Below, one piece after another: positions 20,200 to 31,913 of a stretch of 64,000 nucleotides of DNA. How positions within the stretch are numbered: the stretch's first letter is position 1; every line of letters begins with the position of its first letter. Where the stretch lies: the NCBI GenBank assembly GCA_028819475.1, contig JAPPLJ010000005.1:1-64000 (forward strand). Direction: 5' to 3'. Made by a program: the position numbers and the translations under genes. The notes beneath the pieces were generated by a model. It saw only the letters and a list, made by a program, of their open reading frames with translations. It was not told where the DNA came from and ran no database searches. The stretch is from Rhodospirillaceae bacterium (GTDB lineage Bacteria > Pseudomonadota > Alphaproteobacteria > Bin65).

Positions 20200-20228
20200 T
20201 TTGTAACTGCGGGATTTTCGGCTGTCAA
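20200..20228 (-). promoter_or_regulatory. Promoter of trpL-trpDCF
   Basis: Consensus -35 TTGACA (20228-20223), 17-nt spacer, -10 TACAAA (20205-20200). The predicted start falls at about 20193, next to the trpL ATG at 20191. The -35 box lies directly after the trpA stop codon. Confidence 0.7.
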
Positions 20229-20229
20229 G

Positions 20230-21062
20230 TCACCGAATGGTGAGGCGCGCGGCGGCCAAACCGGCGGCCAGGTCCGCCACGACGTTGCCGACGGCGTCGG
20301 CCGCGGCCCGGCCGGTGCGGCCGGCGGCGAGCGCCGTCTCCAGCGCATCGACCACCACCGTGCCGATGGCGACGGCGTCCGCGAAGCCGCCGACGGCCGT
20401 CGCCATGGCGGGCGTGCGCACGCCGAAACCCGCGACGACCGGCAGATCCGTCACGCGGCGCACGGTGCCGGCCCGGCCGGCGAGCGCGGCGACTGCGGGC
20501 GGCGTGCCGCCGGTCGGGCCGTCGGAGGCGACGCAGTAGACGAAACCGCTGCGCGCCCAGGCCGGTCCCGGCGGCGAACGGGCGTCCTCGTCGCTGGCGA
20601 CGATCTGGATGAAGGCGACGCCGCGCTCGCGCGCAAGCTGCGACCAGGCAATGCGCTCCGGCGGTTCCGCGTCGACGATCAGCAGGCCGTCGGCGCCGGC
20701 GTTCGCCAGCGCATCCATATAGGGCGCCGGCCCGGCCGACCGGAGCTCGGCGGCATACCCCATCAGGACCAGCGGAACGTCGGGATCGCGGCCGCGCAGC
20801 CGGGCCGCCTGTGTGAGCGCGTCCAGGGAGCCGGCGCCGGCCGCCGCGGCGCGCGCATGGGCGCGCCGGATCACCGGCCCGTCCATGGCCGGCTCCCGCG
20901 CCGGAATGCCGATCTCGATCAGGTCGCCGCCGCGCCGGCGCAGCGCGTCGAACACGAGGTCGGCCGTCGCGGCGTCCGGATCGCCGGCGACCGCGAAGGG
21001 CACAAGCCCCGGACGCCCGGCACGGGCCAGCAGGTCGAAGCGGCGCTGGAGCCGTTCGCTCA

Positions 21063-21063
<1 letters not shown>
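20230..21063 (-). CDS. trpA: Tryptophan synthase alpha chain (divergent)
   Basis: A 277-residue TIM barrel that cleaves indole-3-glycerol phosphate to indole. DLIEIGIPAREPAMDGPVIR retains the catalytic Glu and Asp, and VASDGPTGGTPP is the mobile loop with Thr-Gly kept but Val changed to Pro. Several family blocks are altered (for example LMGYAAELRSAGPAPYMDAL). trpB is not in the window. Its ATG overlaps the acetoacetyl-CoA synthetase stop (ATGA), and its stop abuts the trpL promoter. It is probably the real TrpA given the trp neighbours, but a specialised paralogue cannot be excluded. Confidence 0.85.
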
Positions 21064-23015
<1,952 letters not shown>

Positions 23016-23143
23016 GGGTCTCCTCCGGTCTTCTTTTCTCCTGCACTCGACAGATAGCGGATTGCCGGCCCCGCCGGAAAGTCTGGCGTGCCATGCGCCG
23101 GCGGCGGGTGCCAAAGCGCGGGCCGACGCCTATATGGCCGGCC

Positions 23144-24112
23144 ATGCCGGAACCCGCCTATCCCGTCGAAGCGCGCCATATCGCGTTTCGGGCTCCCGAA
23201 CCGAACTTCGTTCTCGCCGTGGCCCTGATGATCGTGGCCTCGGTGTTCTTTGCCGCCATGGCCGGACTGATCCGCTACGGCAGCGAGGATCTGCATCCCT
23301 TTCAGCTGGCCTTCCTGCGCAGCGCCTTCGGGCTCCTGTTCATGCTGCCCTGGCTGATGAAGTCGGGCCTCGGCATTCTCAGAACCGACCGGATCGGCCT
23401 GATTTCCGTGCGCGGCCTGACCGCGGCGGCGGCCATGTTCGCCTTTTTCTGGGCGCTGTCGCAAATGCCGCTGGCCGAAGCCGTCGCGCTGAGTTTCACC
23501 GCGCCCTTCTTCGTGACCATACTGGCGGTGATCTTCCTGCACGAAGTGGTGCGGGCGCGGCGCTGGACGGCCGTTGCCGTCGGTTTCATCGGCGCCATGA
23601 TCATCCTGCGGCCGGGCGGCGACGCCGTCGCCTGGCCCGCGCTGGCGGTTTTGTTCTCCACCCTGATGATGGCCGTCTCCATCATCTGCATCAAGCTGCT
23701 GTCGCGGACCGAGCCGGCAAACGCGATCTATGTCTGGATGGTGATTTATCTGGCGCCGATCACCCTCGTCCCGGCGTTGTTGGTCTGGCGGGATCCGACC
23801 TGGGAGCAGCTTGGCGTCGCCGCCGGAATCGGCTTCGCGGGCACCGTCGGGCATCTGCTGGTGACCAGGTCCTTCGGCATGGCCGACGCGACGGCGCTCA
23901 TGCCGTTCGACTTCGCGCGGCTGATTTTTTCGGCGATTGTCGGCTTCCTCTTCTTCAGCCAGATCCCCGACATCTGGACCGGAATCGGGGCGGCGATCAT
24001 CGCCGCGGCCGCCATCTACATCGCGCGCCGCGAAGCGCGGGCGGAGCGGGAATTCCGGGCTACGCCTGCCCCTTCACGTCCTTCTTCACCTGGCGGTAGA
24101 TCGCATACATGA
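23144..24112 (+). CDS. EamA-family (DMT) transporter
   Basis: A 322-residue membrane protein with ten predicted helices in two EamA halves: MPLAEAVALSFTAPFFVTIL closes half 1 and DATALMPFDFARLIFSAIVG is the typical half-2 segment. The C-terminus is a basic/Pro-Ser tail. Its last 53 nt overlap the 3' end of convergent petC. The substrate is unknown. Divergent from the acetoacetyl-CoA synthetase gene with about 128 nt between starts. Confidence 0.85.
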   Translation: MPEPAYPVEARHIAFRAPEPNFVLAVALMIVASVFFAAMAGLIRYGSEDLHPFQLAFLRSAFGLLFMLPWLMKSGLGILRTDRIGLISVRGLTAAAAMFAFFWALSQMPLAEAVALSFTAPFFVTILAVIFLHEVVRARRWTAVAVGFIGAMIILRPGGDAVAWPALAVLFSTLMMAVSIICIKLLSRTEPANAIYVWMVIYLAPITLVPALLVWRDPTWEQLGVAAGIGFAGTVGHLLVTRSFGMADATALMPFDFARLIFSAIVGFLFFSQIPDIWTGIGAAIIAAAAIYIARREARAEREFRATPAPSRPSSPGGRSHT

Positions 24113-24923
24113 AGCCGGTGAACAGCAGCAGGAACAGCATCACCTTGATGCCCATGCGCTTGCGCTCGACCATGTAGGGCTCTGCCGCCCAGGCGAGGAA
24201 AGCGGTAACATCCTTGGACATCTGGTCGACGCTCGCCGGCGGCGCGCCCTGCTCCTCGTATTCGACCTGGCCGTCTTCGGTGATCGGCGGCGCCATCGCG
24301 ATGATGTGGCCGGGCATGTAAGTATTGCAATACTGGCCCTCGGCCACGACCAGCGGCTTGCCCTGGCTATCCTTGAATTCCTTCTTGCACGCCGCTTCCG
24401 AGACATAGCCGGTCATCAGCGAAAAGACATAGTCCGCGCCGCCGCCGCGCGCCTTGACCATCAGCGACAGGTCCGGCGGCGCCGCGCCGTTGTTCGACGC
24501 CATCGCCGCCTGGACGTTGGGGAAGGGATCGACGAACCGGTCCTTCGCCTCGGCCGGGCGGGTCGTCGGTTCGCCCTCTTCATCCGGCTCGCCGGCAACT
24601 TCCTTTTCGCCGGCGATCGCCCGGATCTGCGCCTCGCTCAGCCCGATCGCCGCCAGGTCGCGATAGGCGACGAGGCGCAGGCCGTGACAGGCCGCGCAGA
24701 CCTCCCGGTAGACCTGGAGGCCGCGGCGCAGCTGCTCGTAATTGTAGCGACCGAACACCCCGTTGAAGGTCCAGGCCACTTCCTTCGGCGCAACGGCGTC
24801 GCCGGCGGCGTGCGCCGGCAGCGTGGCAAAGGATGCGCCCGCCGCCAGACCGGCGGCGAGGACGGCCGGCGCCGCGAGACGGCGGATCGTACGGTTCGCC
24901 GAACGGATCGGGGCGCGGATCAT
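24060..24923 (-). CDS. petC: Cytochrome c1 of the bc1 complex
   Basis: A 287-residue periplasm-facing haem protein. A signal peptide (to about LPAHA) is followed by [20 protein letters not shown] and the haem site [20 protein letters not shown] and the C-terminal anchor [20 protein letters not shown] are typical. An acidic insert ([16 protein letters not shown]) follows the haem domain. It takes electrons from the Rieske centre and gives them to soluble cytochrome c. The ATG overlaps the petB stop (ATGA). Confidence 0.96.
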   Translation of the reverse strand: MIRAPIRSANRTIRRLAAPAVLAAGLAAGASFATLPAHAAGDAVAPKEVAWTFNGVFGRYNYEQLRRGLQVYREVCAACHGLRLVAYRDLAAIGLSEAQIRAIAGEKEVAGEPDEEGEPTTRPAEAKDRFVDPFPNVQAAMASNNGAAPPDLSLMVKARGGGADYVFSLMTGYVSEAACKKEFKDSQGKPLVVAEGQYCNTYMPGHIIAMAPPITEDGQVEYEEQGAPPASVDQMSKDVTAFLAWAAEPYMVERKRMGIKVMLFLLLFTGFMYAIYRQVKKDVKGQA

Positions 24924-26227
24924 GTGGTGGCCTCCATCGGCGAAGCGGCGGCCGCGGCGGAGCCGCCGCCCAGTACGGGCTGGCTGATGCTGTGCGGCAG
25001 CGGCCTTGGCCGCTCGGTCCGCGAGACCAGCGGCAGAATGACGAGGAAATGGGCGAAGTACCAGATCGTCGCCCACTGGCCGATCGCCGTCCAGGGCTGC
25101 TCGGCCGGCTGCGCGCCGATCCAGCCGAGGATCAGGCAGTCGATCACGAACAGCCAGAAGAACACCCGGTAGACCGGCCGGAATCGGGCGCTGCGCACTT
25201 TCGAGGTGTCGAGCCAGGGCAGGACGAACAGCACGGCGACGGCGCCGGCCATGGCGAGCACGCCGGCCAGCTTGGCCTCCATGCCCCACCAGCCGAGCAG
25301 GATCTGGAACAGCCACCAGTCGTCGGTGAACGAGCGCAGGATCGTGTAATAGGGCAGGAAATACCATTCCGGCACGATATGGGGCGGCGTCTTCAGCGGG
25401 TCGGCCTGGATGTAGTTGTCCGGGTGGCCGAGATAGTTCGGCGCGTAGAAGACGAAGGCGGCGAACACCAGCAGGAACACGCCGGTGCCGAACAGGTCCT
25501 TCGCCGTGTAGTAGGGATGGAAATCGACCGAATCCTGCGGGCCCTTCATATCGATGCCCAGCGGGTTGTTCGCCTTTACCGTGTGCAGCGCCCAGATGTG
25601 CAGGATCACGACCCCGAAAATGACGAAGGGCAGCAGGTAGTGCAGGCTGTAGAAGCGGTTGAGGGTCGGGTTGTCGACCGTGAAACCGCCCCACAGCAAT
25701 TCGGTCAGGGCTTCGCCGATCAGCGGCACCGCGCCGACCATGCTGGTGATCACCTTGGCGGCCCAGAAGCTCATCTGGCCCCACGGCAGCACATAGCCCA
25801 TGAAGGCCGTCGCCATCATCAGGAACAGGATGACGACGCCGAGCCACCAGAGCAGTTCGCGCGGCGCCTTGAAGGAGCCGTAGTAGAGGCCCCGGAAGAC
25901 GTGCAGATAGACGACGATGAAGAACATCGACGCGCCGTTGGTGTGAACGTAGCGGATGAGCCAGCCGTAATTGACGTCGCGCATGATGCGCTCGACCGAG
26001 TCGAACGCGTAGTCCGTATGCGGCGTGTAGTGCATCGACAGCACGATGCCGGTCACGATCAGGATGATCAGGGAGAGACCGGCCAGCGAACCGAAGTTCC
26101 ACATATAGTTCAGGTTGCGCGGCACCGGATAGTAGAGCGAATGCTCCACCAGGGAGACGATCGGCATGCGATCGTCGATCCATTTCAGGGTCCGGTTTCG
26201 CGGCGCGCCGTGCGCTCTGGTGCTCAT
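24920..26227 (-). CDS. petB: Cytochrome b of the bc1 complex
   Basis: A 435-residue inner-membrane protein with eight expected helices, full length. The haem-ligand region ([20 protein letters not shown]), Qo-site motif PEWYF ([17 protein letters not shown]) and [14 protein letters not shown] are all present. It carries the two b haems and both quinone sites. It is the middle gene of petABC; 153 nt separate it from petA, a gap containing a 16-bp triple repeat. Confidence 0.97.
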   Translation of the reverse strand: MSTRAHGAPRNRTLKWIDDRMPIVSLVEHSLYYPVPRNLNYMWNFGSLAGLSLIILIVTGIVLSMHYTPHTDYAFDSVERIMRDVNYGWLIRYVHTNGASMFFIVVYLHVFRGLYYGSFKAPRELLWWLGVVILFLMMATAFMGYVLPWGQMSFWAAKVITSMVGAVPLIGEALTELLWGGFTVDNPTLNRFYSLHYLLPFVIFGVVILHIWALHTVKANNPLGIDMKGPQDSVDFHPYYTAKDLFGTGVFLLVFAAFVFYAPNYLGHPDNYIQADPLKTPPHIVPEWYFLPYYTILRSFTDDWWLFQILLGWWGMEAKLAGVLAMAGAVAVLFVLPWLDTSKVRSARFRPVYRVFFWLFVIDCLILGWIGAQPAEQPWTAIGQWATIWYFAHFLVILPLVSRTERPRPLPHSISQPVLGGGSAAAAASPMEATT

Positions 26228-26330
26228 CCTCTATCCTCGTTCCCGGCCTCGGGGCCCCTGCGATGAAGGACGACGGGAAGTTCGCGCCATCCGGCAGGCA
26301 TTCTTCCCGTTCGCTCGCCCGGTCCCAAAT

Positions 26331-26372
26331 CCGGAACATGTCGCGCCCGGAACATGTTTCGCCCGGAACATG
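26331..26372. repeat. Three 16-bp direct repeats between petA and petB
   Basis: CCGGAACATG occurs at 26331-26340, 26347-26356 and 26363-26372, exactly 16 bp apart, with similar spacers (TCGCGC, TTTCGC). In the transcript direction this is CATGTTCCGG three times shortly after the petA stop codon. Function is unknown; it could be slippage or a binding array in the leader of petB. Confidence 0.65.
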
Positions 26373-26380
26373 CTTCGGCG

Positions 26381-26995
26381 TCAGGCGGTCTTGCCGCCCT
26401 GCCCGCCGTCCGGCTGCTCCTTGCCGATGATCAGTTTGTTCTCGGCCGTGATGGTGTAGGGCGGCACCGGCAGATTGCGCGGCGCGGGCCCTTTGCGGAT
26501 ACGGCCGGAAATGTCGTAGTGCGAACCGTGGCAAGGGCAGAACCAGCCGCCGTATTCGCCCTTGTTATCGGTTCCTTTCTGGCCGAGCGGAATGCAGCCC
26601 AGATGCGTGCATACGCCGACGACGACCAGCCACTGCTCGCGGGCGCCGCTGCCGAAGCGCTGCTCGTCGGTCTGCGGGTCGGGCAGGTCGTCCGGGCTGA
26701 CGGCCCTGGCTTCGGCGATTTCCTTCTCGGTCCGGCGGCGGATGAAGACCGGCGAGCCGCGCCACTTCACCGTGATCGCCTGGCCCTGTTCGATCGGTGC
26801 CAGATCCACTTCGGTGGTCGAGGCGGCCAGCGTATCCCGGGCCGGGTTCAGACTGTCGAGCAGCGGCCACAGCGAAGCACCCGTGGCGAACGCACCGAAA
26901 GCGCCGCCAGCCAGGAACAGAAAGTCCCGCCGGCCGGCACCCTCCTCATGTGCGCCGGCCGCGCCGGCACCGTCAGGACTGGCGCTGTTCGCCAT
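26381..26995 (-). CDS. petA: Rieske iron-sulfur subunit of the bc1 complex
   Basis: A 204-residue protein with an N-terminal twin-arginine-like segment ([16 protein letters not shown]) that doubles as the membrane anchor, then a Rieske domain with CTHLGC and CPCHGSHYD, which supply two Cys and two His to the [2Fe-2S] cluster. It oxidises quinol at the Qo site. First gene of petABC. Confidence 0.97.
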   Translation of the reverse strand: MANSASPDGAGAAGAHEEGAGRRDFLFLAGGAFGAFATGASLWPLLDSLNPARDTLAASTTEVDLAPIEQGQAITVKWRGSPVFIRRRTEKEIAEARAVSPDDLPDPQTDEQRFGSGAREQWLVVVGVCTHLGCIPLGQKGTDNKGEYGGWFCPCHGSHYDISGRIRKGPAPRNLPVPPYTITAENKLIIGKEQPDGGQGGKTA

Positions 26996-27365
26996 CCGCT
27001 CCCCACGTCATTAGCGCGCACGAAAAAACAAATAAAATCCGATAGTTATGCTGCATTCAAAGCGGATTTGCAGCGCGGTCCAAGGTATGGCCCGGCTTTT
27101 CGCACGCGAAATGTGACACCGCGACGCAGAGACATCCGGGCAGCCCGATTCTGGCCGGCGCACGGGGGAAAATCCGCCGCCGGAGCGCCTCCGGCGCGCC
27201 ATGCAGGAAGGGCCTTGTGAGACCGGTCCCCCACCGGCCGGATGAACCGCGGAACGCCGGCGCCGCCATCCGGCCCGGCGCCTGCCCCGGAGTCGGCAGC
27301 GGAGCCGGCGGATTCGATTTCGGCGGCCGATGGCGGAATCTTCGATAGAGGCAGACCGGAAGATC
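26996..27365. other. Divergent intergenic region petA / hemF
   Basis: About 370 nt between divergent genes for respiration and haem synthesis. The petA-proximal 60 nt are AT-rich (AAAAAACAAATAAAATCC) and probably hold the pet promoter; the remainder is GC-rich. No FNR-type TTGAT-N4-ATCAA site was found. Confidence 0.4.
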
Positions 27366-28271
27366 ATGGATACCGTAGCCGGCACCGAAGCCCGGAAGAA
27401 CGACGCGCAGCAGTGGTTCGAGGCCCTGCGCGACCGCTTCTGCACGGCCTTCGAAACCCTGGAGGACGAACTGGCGGGCGCGCCGCTGACGCTGGCCGGC
27501 GGCGGTCCGGCCGGCCGGTTCGAACGCACGGCCTGGACTCGCGGGGGGATGGGCGACGGTGCGGCCGGTTCCGACTCCGGCAGCGACGGCGGCGGCGGCG
27601 TGATGTCCCTGATGCGCGGCCGGGTGTTCGAGAAGGTCGGCGTCAACGTCTCGACCGTCTACGGAGAATTCTCCGAAGAGTTCCGGGGCCAGATCCCCGG
27701 CGCCTCGGAGGACCCGCGCTTCTGGGCCAGCGGGATCAGCCTCGTTGCCCATATGCGCTCGCCGAAAATACCGGCCGTTCACATGAACACGCGCCATATC
27801 GTGACGACCGAAAGCTGGTTCGGCGGCGGGGCGGACCTGACGCCGGCGGCCCCGGACGAGGCCGATACGGCGACCTTCCACGGCGCAATGAAGGCGGCCT
27901 GCGATGCCCACGACCCGGACTATTACGGGCGGTTCAAGGACTGGTGCGACCGCTATTTCTTCCTGCCGCACCGCAACGAGGCGCGCGGCGTCGGCGGCAT
28001 CTTCTACGACCGGCTCAACGACGGCTGGGACGACACGTTCGCCTTCACCAGGGCGGTCGGCGAGGCCCTGCTTGAGGTCTACCCGGCGATCGTGCGCCGG
28101 CACCTGGGCGAGACCTGGACCGCGGCCGAGCGCGAGCGTCAGCTGGTCCGCCGCGGCCGCTATGTCGAATTCAACCTGTTGTACGACCGGGGCACAAAGT
28201 TCGGCCTGATGACCGGCGGCAACGTCGAGGCCATCCTGATGTCCCTGCCGCCGGAGGTCCGCTGGCCGTAG
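27366..28271 (+). CDS. hemF: Oxygen-dependent coproporphyrinogen III oxidase
   Basis: A 301-residue enzyme that oxidatively decarboxylates coproporphyrinogen III to protoporphyrinogen IX in aerobic haem synthesis. [45 protein letters not shown] and the C-terminal [20 protein letters not shown] are family hallmarks. A Gly/Ser/Asp-rich insert ([15 protein letters not shown]) precedes the core. The start at 27366 gives the usual short N-terminus before the AQQWFE block; an ATG at 27330 is possible. Needed for the haems of the neighbouring bc1 complex. Confidence 0.95.
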   Translation: MDTVAGTEARKNDAQQWFEALRDRFCTAFETLEDELAGAPLTLAGGGPAGRFERTAWTRGGMGDGAAGSDSGSDGGGGVMSLMRGRVFEKVGVNVSTVYGEFSEEFRGQIPGASEDPRFWASGISLVAHMRSPKIPAVHMNTRHIVTTESWFGGGADLTPAAPDEADTATFHGAMKAACDAHDPDYYGRFKDWCDRYFFLPHRNEARGVGGIFYDRLNDGWDDTFAFTRAVGEALLEVYPAIVRRHLGETWTAAERERQLVRRGRYVEFNLLYDRGTKFGLMTGGNVEAILMSLPPEVRWP

Positions 28272-28384
28272 CGCGGGTTTCTCCCCATAGTCCCACAGCC
28301 GCGGCCGGGGCGGCGGGCCGGTTGACACAGCCTCCAGCTGCGCCTATGTGCGGCGTCCAATATCCGCTACGCCCGTAGGCGGGC

Positions 28385-29008
28385 ATGTTGCAGGACCCTC
28401 CGCGGCACAGCCCGCAGGGGGTTCTTTCTCTGAAAGCGGCGATCTTTATCGACGGCGGACATCTCCGGGTTCTGGCCCGGCAGGCGGGCCGCGCTCACGA
28501 TCCCGATCATATCGGGAAAATCGCGCGCGCCTGCATCGCACCCGATGAGAGCCTGTTGCGCAATCTCTACTACGATTGCGCGCCCTACCGGGGCAGCCCG
28601 CCTTTGCCGGTCTCCGGCAGACCGGCCGAATTCAGAGGATCGGACGCCTGGTTGAAGGAACTCGCGGCCAAGCCGCAGTTCGCCGTGCGGCTTGGCACGC
28701 TGAAATTCCGGGGCTTCGTCCTGAAGCGACCCGACGCCTCGCAGCCGCTCTCGGACAGCGATTTCAAACCGCGCTTCGAGCAAAAGGGCGTCGATATGCG
28801 GCTCGGCCTGGATATCGCCGCCCATGCCGCCGGAAAAACCGTTGACCGCATCATACTGATTACCGGGGATACCGACTGCCTTCCCGCGATGAAACTGGCC
28901 CGGGTTTCCGGCCTTCAGGTCGTGCTCATCCGCTTTCCCGGACAGAGGCTCGCGGCGGAACTGACGTGGCACGCCGACTTCGTGCGCGACGCCGATTGGC
29001 CCGATTGA
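28385..29008 (+). CDS. NYN-domain (LabA/DUF88-like) nuclease
   Basis: A 207-residue protein with a PIN-like NYN fold: the first acidic strand AAIFIDGGHLRV, KGVDMRLGLDIAAHA and ITGDTDCLPAMKLARV supply the expected Asp residues of a metal-dependent RNase. No partner domain is fused. The first ATG (28385) gives a 17-residue lead before the core and is the only ATG available. Role unknown; NYN proteins usually act in RNA processing or decay. Confidence 0.85.
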   Translation: MLQDPPRHSPQGVLSLKAAIFIDGGHLRVLARQAGRAHDPDHIGKIARACIAPDESLLRNLYYDCAPYRGSPPLPVSGRPAEFRGSDAWLKELAAKPQFAVRLGTLKFRGFVLKRPDASQPLSDSDFKPRFEQKGVDMRLGLDIAAHAAGKTVDRIILITGDTDCLPAMKLARVSGLQVVLIRFPGQRLAAELTWHADFVRDADWPD

Positions 29009-29066
29009 CCGTCTGCCCGGCGTACCGGCTGGCGCAGAGCGCCCCATGCCGGTCGCACCGCTACGG

Positions 29067-30383
29067 TCAACGCCGCTCGTCCCCCATGCCGCGCACCAGG
29101 GCGATCGCTTCTTCGAGCTTTTCGAGCGCGGCCTCGCGGCCGGGCCGGAAATCCTGGGCGATCCACCAGCGCTCAACGAATTTCAGTCCCTTGCCGACCG
29201 CCGGCCCGGCGATGCCGCGGGCGGCCAGGTCGGCGCCCCGCACCGGCAGGACCGGCCGTTCCCAGCCGGCGGCGACCCGGACCAGATCGTGCAGCGGCGC
29301 GGTATCGGCGGCATCCTGCGACGCCGCCGCGAGCAGCGACGCATCGCGCCAGTTTTCCGCGCCGTGCCGGTAGAAGGCGGCGCGCACCGCCTTGAGCCGT
29401 TTGGGGCGCTGCGCTGCGTCTTCAGCCGCAACGTCCGGGTCCGGTGCTGCGTCTGGCGCAAGCTGGAGGATGGCGAGCAGCCGGTCTCCCCGCTTGCGGG
29501 ACAGGCGCAGCGACCGGCCGACCGCATCCGCCCGTCCGGAGTCGCCGACCAGGGCGGCGAGCCGCCGGACCGGATCGGCCGGCAGGTCCAGCGCCGATTC
29601 CAGCACCGCCAGCCGCCGGAATCGGGACGGGCTCCAGGCCGTATCGGCGACGGCCGCCAGAATGCCGTCGGACGCCATGGCCTCGACCGCTTCTCCGGCA
29701 CGCGGCGCGGCGAGCGTCTTGAGAAATTCCTGGCCGACCCGCTCGCGCGACAGGGTCTCGATGCGCCCGGCCTCGGCGGTACAGGCCGCCCGGCTCGCCG
29801 GATCGCCCGCCGCGATGCCGAAGCGCGCGGCGAAGCGGTAGAAGCGCAGGATGCGCAGATGGTCCTCCCGGATGCGCTCGTTCGGATCGCCGACGAAACG
29901 GATGCAGGGTGCGTCGAGATCGGCGAGGCCGCCGAAATAGTCGAACACCGCTCCGTCCGGGCGCAGGGACAGCGCGTTGATCGTAAAGTCGCGGCGCAGC
30001 GCATCCTCGCGCCAGTCGGCGGTGAACGCGATGGCCGCGCGCCGCCCGTCGGTCTCGACATCCCGGCGCAGGGAGGTGACCTCGAAGCCCGTACCGGCCG
30101 AAACGGCGGTCACCGTGCCGTGGGCGATGCCGGTCGGCACGACCTTCAGTCCCGCCGCTTCGAGCCGCCCCACCGCTTCATCCGGCGGCAGGGGAACGCC
30201 GATATCGATGTCGTCCACCGCCCGGCCGAGCAGCGCATCGCGCACGCAGCCGCCGACGAAGCGGACGTCGACGCCGCCTTCGACCAGCGCCGCTATGACC
30301 GGCGCTACCTCTGGGCCGGTCATCCAGCCAGCGCTTATACGGCGGTCGGTTGCGCCCGCCCCGCTATCCTGTGCCGCCGACAT
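29067..30383 (-). CDS. CCA tRNA nucleotidyltransferase / poly(A) polymerase family
   Basis: A 438-residue class II nucleotidyltransferase. VRFVGGCVRDALLGRAVDDI holds the nucleotide-binding and metal-binding Asp residues, RRDFTINALSL and IREDHLRILRFYRFAARFG are the template-nucleotide motifs, and a long helical C-terminus follows. In alphaproteobacteria the gene in this neighbourhood (DUF6111, NUDIX, DUF1285, MoxR) is the tRNA CCA-adding enzyme. It is separated from DUF6111 by 16 nt. Confidence 0.9.
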   Translation of the reverse strand: MSAAQDSGAGATDRRISAGWMTGPEVAPVIAALVEGGVDVRFVGGCVRDALLGRAVDDIDIGVPLPPDEAVGRLEAAGLKVVPTGIAHGTVTAVSAGTGFEVTSLRRDVETDGRRAAIAFTADWREDALRRDFTINALSLRPDGAVFDYFGGLADLDAPCIRFVGDPNERIREDHLRILRFYRFAARFGIAAGDPASRAACTAEAGRIETLSRERVGQEFLKTLAAPRAGEAVEAMASDGILAAVADTAWSPSRFRRLAVLESALDLPADPVRRLAALVGDSGRADAVGRSLRLSRKRGDRLLAILQLAPDAAPDPDVAAEDAAQRPKRLKAVRAAFYRHGAENWRDASLLAAASQDAADTAPLHDLVRVAAGWERPVLPVRGADLAARGIAGPAVGKGLKFVERWWIAQDFRPGREAALEKLEEAIALVRGMGDERR

Positions 30384-30399
30384 GGCCGGGATGCCGGCC

Positions 30400-30651
30400 T
30401 CAGGTCTGCGGCCCGGTGGGCGGGATGACCGGGTTGAGCGGATTGGCGTCCTTCAGCACGGCGAACAGGATGAAGGCCGCCACGGTCAGCACCAGTCCGG
30501 ACAGGACGATCCAGAACCACGGGCTGTCTTCCCAGCGCGGGCCCGGGAGGCCCTTCTTCCGGGCGCGCCGCCGCTCGATCTGGAAATAGATGAAATAAAG
30601 GATCAGCGGGACGAGGAAGATCGCCAGTTGCTGGATGATCGTGCGCACCAT
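30400..30651 (-). CDS. DUF6111 membrane protein
   Basis: An 83-residue protein with two membrane helices (IIQQLAIFLVPLILYFIYFQ and WFWIVLSGLVLTVAAFILFA) joined by a basic cytoplasmic loop (RRRARKKGLPGP). It matches the small DUF6111 family found between CCA transferase and NUDIX genes in alphaproteobacteria. Function unknown. Confidence 0.82.
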   Translation of the reverse strand: MVRTIIQQLAIFLVPLILYFIYFQIERRRARKKGLPGPRWEDSPWFWIVLSGLVLTVAAFILFAVLKDANPLNPVIPPTGPQT

Positions 30652-30664
30652 GGCTCCAGGCGTC

Positions 30665-31315
30665 CTATGCCGCCGCTTTGCGTGTGAGAACTTCGTAGAG
30701 ATTGACCAGCATGGCCGCCGTCGCGCCCCAGATATACCGGCCGTTCCAGTGCATGGCGTAGAAGGTCCGCTCGATCTCTTTCCACCGCTTGGTTTCCCGC
30801 TTGTGGTTTGCCGGGTCCATGAAGAAACCCAGCGGAACCTCGAATACGTCGTCGACCTCGGAAGGATCGGGGACATAGTCCGCGCCCGGTTCGACGAAGC
30901 CGACGATCGGCGCCACGACATAGCCCGTGCCGGTGATGTAATCGTCGAGCCGGCCGACCACGTCGACCGCGCAGGGCGGCAGGCCGATTTCCTCTTCCGC
31001 TTCGCGCAGCGCCGTGTGAACCGGATCCCGGTCCGTATCGTCCAGCCGCCCGCCGGGAAAGGCGACCTGCCCGGCGTGATGCGGCAGGTCGTCGGTCCGC
31101 CGGGTCAGCAGGACGCGGATACCGCCGGGATGATCGACCAGCGGCACGAGGACCGCCGCGTTGCGCAATTCGGCCGGGATGCGCACCCGGGCGTCGACGA
31201 TATGGTCGCCGCGCAGGCGCGACCGGCGGCGCGCGACCGCAGCCGCCGGATCCAGCGGATCGCGCAGCCGCGGCAGCGAGCCGGCGAGCACTCCGGCGAT
31301 GAACGGCCGGTTCAT
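30665..31315 (-). CDS. NUDIX hydrolase, CoA pyrophosphatase type
   Basis: A 216-residue NUDIX protein. LLTRRTDDLPHHAGQVAF is the CoA-pyrophosphatase-specific motif just before the NUDIX box, which ends LREAEEEIGL and holds the Mg2+-binding Glu residues. It would hydrolyse CoA or oxidised CoA to 3',5'-ADP and phosphopantetheine. Its ATG overlaps the DUF1285 stop (ATGA). Confidence 0.9.
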   Translation of the reverse strand: MNRPFIAGVLAGSLPRLRDPLDPAAAVARRRSRLRGDHIVDARVRIPAELRNAAVLVPLVDHPGGIRVLLTRRTDDLPHHAGQVAFPGGRLDDTDRDPVHTALREAEEEIGLPPCAVDVVGRLDDYITGTGYVVAPIVGFVEPGADYVPDPSEVDDVFEVPLGFFMDPANHKRETKRWKEIERTFYAMHWNGRYIWGATAAMLVNLYEVLTRKAAA

Positions 31316-31881
31316 GCCGCCGTCCCTTCGAGGCTGCCGATCGGCCAGAACCGGCCGCCGGCCCAGACACCGAAGTCCGCGCCGCCTAAATCCGCGCCGC
31401 CGCTGGCTGCATCCGCCGGCGTTTCCTCGCCGAGGTCGACAAGCTCGTAGTAGACCGGCCGGGACAGCCGGGCCTCCAGCCCGCGGCGGACGCGAACATA
31501 GGGCCGCGGCTCGCCGGTCGCCGGATCGCGATCGAAGCGCAGCGGATGCCCGGTTCCGACAACCACATTCTCGTCAATATTGGTGCGCAGCGTCACGCTC
31601 CTGTCGCGTCCTTCGCCCTCGACCGTCATCTCGACCGCCACGAACGGAACGTCCTCAACTTCGATGCGGCCCTTCTCGACCGGCGTTATGAGCCAATATT
31701 CCCCGGCATCGTCCCGTTGCAACACGGTTGCAAACAGTTTTACCAGCGGCAACCTGCGGATCGGCGAGTTATGATAGTACCACGTTCCGTCGAACCCGAT
31801 CCGCATGTGCAGATCGCGCACCATGGCCTGGAACTTCCGGCGGTCGGCGCCGGTCGGTTTTTCCGGCCCTTTCCCGGCCAT
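31312..31881 (-). CDS. DUF1285 protein
   Basis: A 189-residue cytosolic protein of the DUF1285 family: MRIGFDGTWYYHNSPIRRLP and YWLITPVEKGRIEVEDVPFV are typical. A Gly/Ala-rich C-terminal stretch (GGADLGGADFGVW) extends it. It heads the minus-strand run DUF1285-NUDIX-DUF6111-CCA and is divergent from the MoxR operon with about 32 nt between starts. Function unknown. Confidence 0.85.
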   Translation of the reverse strand: MAGKGPEKPTGADRRKFQAMVRDLHMRIGFDGTWYYHNSPIRRLPLVKLFATVLQRDDAGEYWLITPVEKGRIEVEDVPFVAVEMTVEGEGRDRSVTLRTNIDENVVVGTGHPLRFDRDPATGEPRPYVRVRRGLEARLSRPVYYELVDLGEETPADAASGGADLGGADFGVWAGGRFWPIGSLEGTAA

Positions 31882-31913
31882 TCGGCTGCTCCCGCCACTA
31901 TCGGAGATTGTCG

